A stretch of 64,000 nucleotides of DNA, from assembly GCF_042653925.1 (NCBI RefSeq), contig NZ_JBHSFQ010000007.1:62001-126000 (forward strand), read 5' to 3'. Below are positions 1 to 10,900 of this stretch, piece after piece. Made by a program: the position numbers and the translations under genes. Source of the stretch: Nocardiopsis_B mangrovi (GTDB lineage: Bacteria; Actinomycetota; Actinomycetes; Streptosporangiales; Streptosporangiaceae). The notes below the pieces were generated by a model that had not been told where the DNA came from, ran no database searches, and saw nothing but the letters and a program-made list of their open reading frames with translations. Within the stretch, counting starts at the first letter, position 1; each line of letters opens with the position of its first letter.

Positions 1-3000
1 ACCCGGGCCGCGGAGCGGCGCGGCCTGTTCCCGGCCTGCGACCGCCACAGGGGCGCAAGCCCGGCCTCTTGGGAGCCGAGCGCGGCGAGGTCCATGCGCA
101 CCGGGACGAGCAGGGCGTCGTCACGGGCGAGAGCCGCGTCCAGCAGATCGAGTCCCTGTGCGTCCGGCAGGCCCCGCACCCCGATGCGGCCCACCCGCTC
201 CAGGTCGGCCGAGTCCAGGTGCCCGGTCATGCCGCTGCCGCTTTCCCACAGTCCCCACGCGAGCGACACGGCGGGGAGCGTCCGGGCCCGCCGGTACGGC
301 GCCAGCGCGTCGAGGAACGTGTTGGCCGCGGCGTAGCCCGACTGTCCCGCGACACCGGTGACCCCCGAGAAGGAGGAGAACAGCACGAACGCGTCCAGAT
401 CGCGGTCGCGGGTCAGCTCGTGCAGGTTCCACGCCGCGTCGACCTTCGGCCGCAGCACCGCGGCGACGCGCTCGGGAGTCAGCGACTCGACCACGCCGTC
501 GTCGAGCACCCCGGCCGCGTGGACGACCGCCCGCAGGGGGAATTCCTCGGGCAGAGCGTCCAGCGCCGCGGCTACGGCGGTACGGTCCGCGGCGTCGCAG
601 GCGACGACCGTCACGGGGGTCCCGCGCGCGACCAGGTCGGCACCCAACTCATCGGCAGGGCGTCGACTGAGCAGCAGCAGGTGCCCGACGCCCGCTTCGG
701 CGGCGTGCCGGGCCACCAGCCCGCCGAGCCGGCCCGAGGCTCCCGTGACGAGCAGGGTCCCGGACGACCAGTCCCGCCACGGGGAGACCTCCGGCGTGCG
801 CGCGGCCACGCGGGTCGCACGCGGGACGAGAATCCCTTCCTCGCGCACCGCGATCTGGGGCTCGTCGGCGGCGACGGCGGTGGCGTGGGCCGAGAGGACG
901 GCATGGCCGATGCGGTCATCGCGGCGGTCGAGGTCGACCAGGACGAACCTGCCGGGGTGCTCCGACTGCGCGGAGCGCAGCATCCCCCAGAGCGACGCGG
1001 CCGCCAGGTCCGGGGTCTCGCCGTCTCGTGCGACCACCCCGCCCCGGGTGAGCACGACCAGCCTCGAACAGGCCGTCCTCGGCTCCGCGAGCCACCGCCG
1101 CACCAGTGTGAGCGCGGCCGCGGCGGTTGCGTGGACGGCTGGAACCACGTCCGCCGCAGGGGCCGGAGGGGTCCATACGACGACGTCCGGCGCTGACGCC
1201 TCCCCGAGTCCGTCGAGCAGGGCGTCGAGGTCGGCCGCCGAACCGGCGGAGACGCCGTGCTCGCGCAGCGCGGCGTCGATCGCGGGGTCGCCCAGAACGG
1301 CCCAGGTCGAGACCGGGACCGGAACGGCGGGCGCGGCCGGCACCCAGTCCACGGTGAACAGCGAGCCCTGCCCCGTGGCCGCCGCAGCGGCGATCGCCGA
1401 GGAGGACAGGGGACGCAGCGTCAGCGCGTCCACGCTTGCGACCGGCCCGCCCTCGGCGTCGAACACCGAGACCGCGACGGTGTCCTCGCCCAGCAGGACG
1501 ATCCGTGCCCGCACCGCCGTCGCCCCCACCGCCGGTACCCGCACGCCGGACCAGAGGAACGGCAGCCCGATCTCGACCCCGTCGGCCGCGGCGAGAGCCT
1601 GTAGCGCGGCGTCGAGGAGCGCCGGGTGCAGGAGGAACGCGTCCGCGGCGGCATGGTGGTCGGCGGGGAGTTCGACCTCGGCGAAGATCTCCCGTCCGCG
1701 GTGCCACACGGACCGCAGCCCTCGGAACGCCGGTCCGTACACCATCTCCTCTGCGGCCAGGCGCGCATGGACCGTGTCCACGTCGACCGGAGCGGCGCCC
1801 AGGGGCGGCCACTGGCCTAGCGCCTCGACCTCGGCGGGCGGCTCGGAGGTCAGCTCGCCGGTGGCGTGGAGGGTCCATTCGGCGGGGCCGGTGTGTGCGG
1901 CGGGCTCGGGCCGTGAGTGGACGGTGACGTCGCGTTCGCCCCGGGGGCCGGATGCGCCGATAGCCACGCGGACGTGGATGGCGTGGTGTTCGGGCAGCAC
2001 CATGGGGGTGTGGAGGACGAGTTCGCCGATGTGGTCGCACTGGAAGTGGTCGCCTGCGCGGCCGGCCATCTCCAGGATGGCGGTGCCCGGGATGACGGTG
2101 GTGCCTGAGACGGTGTGGTCCGCCAGCCATGGGTGAGTGCCCAGGGACAGGCGGGCGGTGAACGTGGCGGTGCCGTCGGGCGCCTCCACCATGGCGCCCA
2201 GCAGGGGGTGGCCGGTGGGGGTGATGCCCGCGCCCGCCACGTCGGCGGCGGCGCCTGGTGCGGGTTCGATCCAGAACCGTTCGCGGTCGAAGGCGTAGGT
2301 GGGGAGCGGTACCGGAGCGCCGGTGCCCAGGATGGTGGACCAGTCGACGTCCGCGCCGTGGGCGTGGGCCTGGCCGACCGCTCGGATGAACCCCGCCGCA
2401 GCGGGTTCGTCGCGGCGCAGGGTGCCGGTGACGGCGGAGCGGCCGCTGTCGGTGGTGGTGTCGGTCATGGCGGGGAGCAGGACGGGGTGCGGGCTGACCT
2501 CGATGAACAGGGTGTTGCCGGCTGTCAGGGCGGTTTCCTGGGCCTGCTGGAAGCGGACGGGTTCGCGCAGGTTGCGGTACCAGTACTCGGCCGTGAGTTC
2601 GGCCGTGTCCAGGGGGTTGCCGGTGAGGGTGGAGTAGAGGGGCACCTCTGACGAGCGCGGGGTGATCGCGGCGAGGTCGGCCAGGATGCGTTCGCGGACG
2701 TGTTCGACGTGGGGGCTGTGGGAGGCGTAGTCGACCGGGACCATGCGTGAGCGCACGCCCGCCTCGGTCAGCTCCTCGTGGAGTCGGGCGAGGGGTCCGG
2801 CGTCGCCGGAGACGACCACGTGGTTCGGGCCGTTGACGGCCGCGATGCCCAGCCCGGGGTGGCGGTGGAGATGCCGGGTGGCCTCGTGCTCGGGCAGGGG
2901 GACCGACAGCATGCCGCCGAGGCCGGAGAGTTCGCGGAGCGCCTGGCTGCGGAGTGCGACGGTGCGTGCGGCGTCGTCGAGGGAGAGGGCGCCGGCGATG

Positions 3001-4925
3001 TGGGCGGCGGCGATCTCGCCTTGGGAGTGGCCGATGACCGCCGCGGGCTCGACGCCGACCGCGCCCCACAGCCGGGCCAGCGACACCATGACCGCGAACA
3101 GCGCGGGTTGCACGACGTCCACCCGGTTCAGATCGAGATCCTCACCGGTCACCAGGTGGCGCGGATCCCATTCCACCCAGGGCGTGATCGCCGCGGCACA
3201 GGCGTCGAACGCCTCGGCGAAGGCCGGTGAGCAGGCGTGGAGTTCGCGGGCCATCGCGGGCCACTGGGCGCCTTGGCCGGGGAACACCATCACCACGCGG
3301 GGTGAGCCGGGAGCGTGCCCCGAGGTCAGCAGCGACGAGCTCTTCCCTTGGGCGAGGGCGGCGAGGCCGTTCAGCAGTTCGTCGCGGCCGGTGCCGGATA
3401 TGACGGCGCGGTGGTCGAACCGGGTGCGGGTGTGCGCGAGTGACCAGGCGACGTCCGCGGGGGAGGCGTCCGGCCTCGTCGCTACTGCCGCGAGCAGCTT
3501 TTCCGCCTGGCCGTGCAGCGCCGCCGGCGACTTGGCCGAGAGGATCCACGGCACGGTGTCGCCTGAAACGACGGGCTCCAGGTCGGCACCGCCCATTCTG
3601 GTGTCCGGTGACGGTCGGCCGCCCGCAGTGGCCGGCACCGGCGCTTGTTCCAGGATCACGTGGGCGTTGGTGCCGCTGATGCCGAAGGAGGAGACGCCGG
3701 CGCGGCGCGGGCGGTCGCCGTCCGGCCACTCCACCGGCTCGGTGAGCAGTGACACCGATCCCGCCGACCAGTCGACCTCCGGTGTCGGCTCGTCGACGTG
3801 CAATGTGGCGGGCAGCGTGCGGTGGCGCAGGGCCATGACCATTTTGATGACGCCGGCGATGCCGGAGGCGGCCTGGGTGTGGCCGATGTTGGACTTCACC
3901 GACCCCAGCCTGAGTGGCCGGTCGCTCGATCGGCCCTTGCCGTAGGTGGCGAGGAGGGCATGGGCTTCGATGGGGTCGCCGAGGGTGGTGCCCGTGCCGT
4001 GCGCCTCCACGGCGTCGACGTCGCCTGCGTCGATTCCCGCGTCGGCCAGCGCGGTCCGGATCACCCGCTGCTGGGAGGGGCCGTTGGGCGCGGTCAGGCC
4101 GTTGGAGGCACCGTCCTGGTTCACCGCCGAACCCCGCACCACCGCCAGCACCTCGTGCCCGTTGCGCAGGGCATCCGAAAGACGTTCGACCAGGACCAGG
4201 CCCACACCTTCGCCCCAGCCCGTGCCGTCCGCCGCACCCGCGAACGGCTTGCATCGGCCATCGGCCGCCAGCCCGCCCTGACGCGAGAACTCGGTGAACA
4301 CCCCGGGCGTGGACATGAAGGTGACCCCGCCGGCGAGCGCCAGGGAGCATTCGCCGCGCCGGAGCGCCTGGGTCGCGAGGTGCAGCGCCACCAGCGACGA
4401 CGAGCACGCCGTATCCACGGTGATCGCCGGGCCCTCCAGGCCCAGTGCGTAGGCGATCCGGCCGGAGAGCACGCTGGCCACCGCGCCGGTGAGGCCGTAG
4501 CCCGCCGTGGCGGTGGGATTGGTCGTCGCGAGAGTGGCGTAGTCCTGGCTGGTGGTGCCGGCGAAGACGCCGGTCGCCGAGCCCTTCAGGGAGTCCGGGG
4601 CGATGCCCGCGGATTCGATCGCCTCCCACGCGGTCTCCAGCAGCAGCCGCTGCTGCGGGTCCATCGCCACCGCCTCACGCGGCGAGATACCGAAGAACGC
4701 TGCGTCGAAGTCGGTCCCATCTCTCAGGAATCCGCCTTCGCGGGCGTGGGTGGCCCCGAGGCGGTCCGGGTTCGTGTCGAACAGGGTCGCCATGTCCCAG
4801 CCGCGGTCGAGTGGGAACGCGCCGATGGCGTCGTCGCCTTCGAGGACCAGGCGCCAGAGGTCGTCGGCGGAGCCGACGCCTCCGGGGTAACGGCAGCCGA
4901 GGCCCACGATCGCGACCGGTTCGTC
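1..4925 (-). other. PKS module 2: KS-AT-DH-KR (ACP outside window)
   Basis: KS spans about 4925-3660 with active-site motif VDTACSSSL near 4405. AT spans about 3300-2310 with GHSQG and YASHSPH (methylmalonyl type). DH spans about 2210-1400: the HxxxGxxxxP motif reads HTVSGTTVIP, and the second motif is HPALLDAALQA near 1620. KR spans about 770-260, with TGASGRLGG, LDD in GVLDDGVV (B-type fingerprint), and catalytic Ser and Tyr in LFSSFSG and SGYAAAN. There is no room for an enoylreductase between DH and KR, so a reduced, dehydrated (alkene) unit is expected. The window starts just after the KR. Confidence 0.9.
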
Positions 4926-7900
4926 GATGAGGCCGTGCGACGGCGGCGCCGTTTCCGCCGCCGCGTCGGGCAGGTCCGCGAGCCGCGCCAGGACGTGCCC
5001 CGTGAGGGCGAGCACCGTGGGGTGGTCGAAGACGACCGACGACGGTAGTCGCAGACCCGTGGCCGCGTTCACCCGGTTGCGCAGTTCGACGGCGGTCAGC
5101 GAGTCGAACCCCTGCTCGCGGAAGGGCCGGTCGTCGGCCAGGGCCAGCGGGTCGGTGTGGCCGAGCACGGCCGCGCTCTCGCTCCGTACCAGTGTCCGCA
5201 CCGCCTCCTCCCGCTGCGGTACGGGCAGTCGCGCCAGGTCCGAGCCGTGGCTCCCGTCCGGCGCCGCCGGAAGTTCGGGGATCCGGTCGAACAGCCTGCT
5301 CGGCCGCGCGACGGTGAACATCGGCGCGAACCGCTCCCAGTCCAGGTCCGCGACGTAGGAGGTGGGTCGGCCCGCGCCCAGGACCTGCCGCAGGGCGACC
5401 AACGCCGCGCGCGGGGCCATCGGACGCATACCCTGCGCGGCCAGCGACCGCATGGACTCCGAGCGCACGGCCATGCCCTCATCGGCCCACGCGCCCCATG
5501 CCACCGCCGTCGCCGGCAGCCCCAGGGCGCGACGGTACTCGGCGAACGCGTCCAGGAAGGCGTTCGCCGCACCGTAGGCGGCCAGGCCGCCCGCGCCGAC
5601 GACACCGGCGCCCGAGGAGAACAGGACGAACGCGTCGAGGTCCAGGTGCCGGGTGAGCTCGTGCAGGTTCCACGCCGCCGCCACCTTGGGCCGGGACACC
5701 GTCACCCAGTCCGCACGGGACAGCGACGCGACCGGCCCGTCCGCCATGACCCCGGCGGCGTGCACCACCGCCGTCAGCGGGTACGCCTCTGGGACATGCT
5801 CCAGCGCGGCGGCCACCTCATCGCGTTCGGCGACGTCGCAGGCCACGAAGCTCAGCCGGTCACCGTGCTCCGTGCGCAGCGCGGCGGCTCCGGCCGAGTC
5901 CGGTCCACCCCGGCTCAGGACCAGGACGTGCTCGGCGCCCTGTTCCAGCAGCCACCGGGTCAGGTGGCCGCCCAGACCGCCGGTGCCGCCGGTGAGCAGA
6001 ACGGTTCCCCGGAACCCGCGGCCCTGCCCGGCCGCCGGAACGTCGGCACGCACCAGGCGGCGCGCGAGCACGCGCGAGCCGCGGATCGCGACCTGGTCCT
6101 CGTCACCCGCCAGCACCGCGCAGAGCGCGTCGGCGACGCGCCCGTCGAACGAGGACGGGAGGTCGATCAGACCTCCCCACCGGTCGGGATGCTCCAAGGC
6201 GGCCACGCGTCCCGCGCCCCACACCGTCGCCTGCTCGGGAGCGGAGACCGGGGTGCCCGCGGAGACCGCGCCCCAGGTCGCGCACCACAGGGGTGCGTCG
6301 ATCCCGGCGTCCCCGAGAGCCTGCGTCAGCGTCGGCGTGTGCGCCGGGTCGGAGGGAGCGAGCAGGGACAGCACGCGGTCGACCGGAGCGTCCGCGCACG
6401 CGGTTCCGATCGCTGCGGCCAGCGCTTCCCGGGGCGTCTCCGCGCTGTCGACCGCGCATTCGACGACCGTGATCCCGCGCTCTCCGAGCGCGGGCGGGAA
6501 GGCGCGCACGTTCGAGGGTGCGTCGGCGGGAACCAGCAGTAGCCACCGCCCGGCGGCGCCGCCCGAAACGGTCACCGGGCTCCAGGACACGTCGTAGTGC
6601 CACGAGCGGGCGTCGTTCTCTTCACGTCGGCGGCGCCGCCAGCCGGACAGCATCGGCACGAGGGCGGATACGTCGGATTCACCGACGTCCAGGAGCCGCG
6701 CGACATCGTCCGTGCGGTCCCCGTCGACCGCGTCCCAAAGACGCGCCTCGTTCTCGTCGACGCCGTTCGGTGTCGTGACGGGGTCGATCCAGTAGCGCTT
6801 GCGGTCGAAGGCGTAGGTGGGCAGGGGCACCGGGCGGCCGGAGCCCAGTACGGCGGTCCAGTCGACGTCGGCTCCGGAGACGTGTGCCCTGGCCAGGGCC
6901 TGCGTGAACCGCTCGGGTTCGGGTACCGGGTCCTCGCCGGATCGGGGGCGGCGCATGAGGGGGACGGTGGTCAGGTCGTCGTCGTGGGCGGTGAGGGCGG
7001 AGAGCGGGCTGTCGGGGCCGATCTCGATGAGGGTGCGGATGCCGTCTGCGGCGATGGTCTGCACGGCGTCGTGGTAGCGGACGGTGTCGCGGGCGTGGCG
7101 GACCCAGTAGTGGGGAGAGGTGATCTCTTCGGTGGTGAGTTTTCGCCCGGTCACGGTGGAGACCAGGGGGATGGCCGGGGGGTGGAGGTCCAGCTCCGCG
7201 ACGGTGGCGGCGAAGTCGTCGAGTATGGGGTCCATCAGCGGGGAGTGGAAGCCCTGCCCCACACGCAGCCTGGTCGCCCTGATCCCGGCTTCATGGGCGC
7301 GGGCCTCCACCTCCTCGACGCCCGCAACGGCACCCGATACGACCACCGAGGCGGGTCCGTTGACCGCCCCGATCCCGATGTCCGCTATGCCGTCGAGCAG
7401 GCGCAGTCCGCCGGGCTCGTCGGTCTCCAGGGAGAGCATCGCCCCTGTGCTGGGCAGTCGTGCCATGAGCCGACCGCGGGCGGCGACGAGGGTACAGGCG
7501 TCCTGGAGGGAGAGCACACCGGCGATGTGGGCGGCGGTGATCTCCCCGATGGAGTGCCCGGCCAGGACATCGGGACGCACCCCGCACGCCTGAACCAGGG
7601 CGTGCAGGGCGACCCCGACGGCGAACAGGGCGGGCTGGGTGAAGTCCGTCCGGTCCAGCAGGGCCGCCTGAGGCGTGCCGTCTGCGGAGAGCACCACCTC
7701 TGCCAGCGGCTCGGGCAGAAGTCCGTCGAAGGCGGCGCACACCTCGTCGAACGCTTCGGCGAAGACGGGGGATGACTCGTACAACCCGCGGGCCATGCCC
7801 GGCCACTGGGCACCCTGACCCGAGAACACCAGCGCCACGCCGCTTGCGGCGGCCCGCCCCGCCACCACCCGGGCAGAGGTACGGCCCTCCGCCACCGCCG

Positions 7901-10900
7901 AGAGCGCCCCCAGTAGTTCGTCACGGTCGGCGCCGGACACCACGGCGCGGTGGTCGAACCGGGTCCGCGTGGTGGCCAACGACCACCCGACGTCCACCGG
8001 CGACACGTCCTCGCGCTCACGCACGACAGTGAGCAGATGCTCCGCCTGCCTCCGCAACGACGCGGCGGACTTCGCGGACAGGACCCACGGCACGGCGCCG
8101 GCGTCCAGCGCCGACCGGGTCGTCTCCACGATGGCGGGAGCCTTTTCGGGCGCCTGTTCGAGAACGAGGTGGGCATTGGTCCCGCTGATCCCGAACGACG
8201 ACACCGCCGCACGACGCGGCCGACCGGTCTCCGGCCACCCCGCCGCATCCGTCAGCAGCGACAGCGTGCCGGCCGACCAGTCCATCCGCGACGACGGCGC
8301 ATCGACGTGCAGGGTCTGCGGCAGTCGCCCGTGCCGGAGCGCCATCACCATCTTGATGACGCCCGCGACTCCCGCTGCGGCCTGTGTATGTCCGATGTTG
8401 GACTTCACCGAGCCCAGCAACAGAGGCCGGTCCGTCGGCCGGTCGTGTCCGTAGGTGGCGAGGAGGGCTTGCGCCTCGATCGGATCGCCGAGCCTCGTAC
8501 CGGTGCCGTGTGCCTCGACCGCGTCGACATCGGTCGTGGTCAGGCCCGCGTCGGCCAGCGCGGTGCGGATCACTCGTTGTTGCGACGCGCCGTTGGGTGC
8601 GGTCAGGCCGTTGGAGGCGCCGTCCTGGTTGACCGCGGAACCGCGCACCACCGCCAGCACCTCGTGCCCGTTGCGCAAGGCGTCGGACAACCGCTCCACC
8701 AGGACCAGGCCCACACCTTCGCTCCAACCGGTGCCGTCGGCGCCTTCCGCGAAGGACTTGCACCGCCCGTCGGCCGCCAGCCCGCCCTGCCGGGAGAAGG
8801 AGGCGAAGATGCCGGGTGTGGACATGAAGGTGACGCCGCCCGCGAGCGCGAGCGTGCATTCGCCGCGCCGCAGCGCCTGCACCGCCAGGTGAATGGCCAC
8901 CAGCGACGAGGAGCACGCCGTGTCCACCGTCATGGCCGGTCCCTGCAGGCCGAGGGCGTACGACACCCGGCCCGACATGACGCTCGCGACCGCACCGGTC
9001 AGGCCGAAGTCGGCGACCGCGTCGGGGTCGCCCGCCGCCACCGTGGTGTAGTCCTGGCCCGAGGTCCCGGCGAAGACGCCGGTCGCCGAGCCCTTCAGGG
9101 AGTCCGGAGCGATGCCGGCGGACTCGACGGCCTCCCACGCGGTCTCCAGCAGCAGCCGCTGCTGCGGGTCCATGGCCGCGGCCTCGCGCGGGGAGATGCC
9201 GAAGAACTCCGCGTCGAACCCGTGGCCGTCGTGCAGGAACCCGCCCACACGGGCGTAGGCCCCCTCGGTCGAGCCTCGGCCGGACCACCCTCGGTCCGCC
9301 GGGAACGCTCCGACGGCGTCCGCGCCGTCGGCGACCAGCCGCCACAGGTCCTCGGCCGATGCCACCCCGCCGGGGAACCGGCAGCCGATGCCGACGATCG
9401 CCACCGGTTCGTCGGAGGCTTCCGCCGAGGCGGCACCCTCCACACCGGCCTTTCCGGTGGCTTCGTCCAGCACATGCCCCGCCAAGGCGGAGACCGTGGG
9501 GTGGGCGAACACGGCCGAGGGCGGCAGCCGCAGCCCGGACGCCCGGTTCAGGCGGTCGATCAGCTCAACGGCGGTCAGCGAGTCGAAGCCCAGGTCGCGG
9601 AACGGCCGGTCGTCGGTCAGTGCGCGGGGATCACCGTGCCCGAGCACCGCGGCGGCCGCCTCCCGTACCAGGCCCCGCGCCAAGCGCGGACGTTCGGCCG
9701 CGGGCACCGTGCCCAGCCGGTGCGCCAGTCCGGTGACCGGCGGCTCCACGGCCGCGGCCGCGGCGGGTTCCGCTCCGTCGCGCACGTCGTCGGCGGAGGC
9801 ACCCCCGATGGGGAACCGCTGGCGGTCGAAGGCGTAGGTGGGAAGGGGCAGGCGATGCCCGGAGCCGAGCAGGGCCGTCCAGTCGATGTCGGCACCGGCC
9901 GCGTGCGCCCGGCCCAGGGCGTGGACGAACCGGCCGGCGGCGGGTTCGTCGCGGCGCAGGGTGCCCAGGGCCACGGCGTCGGGTGTGCTCGCCGCGATGG
10001 TGTCCGCCATGGCGGGGAGCAGGACGGGGTGCGGGCTGACTTCGAGGAAGATCGTGTGTCCGCCGGCGAGGGCGGTTTCCTGGGCCTGCTGGAAGCGGAC
10101 GGGTTCGCGCAGGTTGCGGTACCAGTACTCGGCCGTGAGTTCGGCCGTGTCCAGCGGTTCACCGGTGAGGGTGGAGTAGAAGGGCACCTCTGACGAGCGC
10201 GGGGTGATCGCGGCGAGGTCGGCCAGGATGCGTTCGCGGACCTGTTCGACGTGGGGGCTGTGGGAGGCGTAGTCGACCGGGACCATGCGTGAGCGCACGC
10301 CCGCCGCGGTCAGCTCCTCGTGCAGCTCGTTCAGCGGTCCGGCGTCGCCGGAGACCACCACGTGGCCCGGGCCGTTGACGGCCGCGATGCCCAGCCCGGG
10401 ACGGGAATCGAGGTGGGCGGCGATCTCCCTCTCCGGGAGGGGGACCGACAGCATGCCGCCCAGGCCGGAGAGTTCCCGGAGCGCCCGGCTGCGTAGCGCG
10501 ACGATGCGCGCGGCGTCGTCGAGGGAGAGGGCTCCGGCGATGTGGGCGGCGGCGATCTCGCCTTGGGAGTGGCCGATGACCGCCGCGGGCTCGACGCCGA
10601 CCGCGCCCCACAGCCGGGCCAGCGACACCATGACCGCGAACAGCGCGGGTTGCACGACGTCCACCCGGTTCAGATCGAGATCCTCACCGGTCACCAGGTG
10701 GCGCGGATCCCATTCCACCCAGGGCGTGATCGCCGCGGCACAGGCGTCGAACGCCTCGGCGAAGGCCGGTGAGCAGGCGTGGAGTTCCCGGGCCATCGCG
10801 GGCCACTGGGCGCCTTGGCCGGGGAACACCATCACCACGCGGGGGGAGGGGATGACGGCGCCGGAGACGAGGTCGGCCGATCCGTGGCCTTCGGCGAGCG

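Noticed and set aside
770..1400. Enoylreductase in module 2
   Set aside because: The stretch between DH and KR is too short and shows only the KR structural half; no NADPH motif of an ER.
358..2136. Long plus-strand frames across the PKS (for example 358-2136, 7950-10193, 10779-11912)
   Set aside because: Ser/Arg/Ala or Gly/Val/Arg-rich shadows of the minus-strand PKS, whose frame carries all KS, AT, DH, KR and ACP motifs without a stop.
916..3069. 717-codon minus-strand frame inside the PKS
   Set aside because: Out of frame with the PKS domains and composed of Arg/Pro/Gly repeats; not a separate gene.
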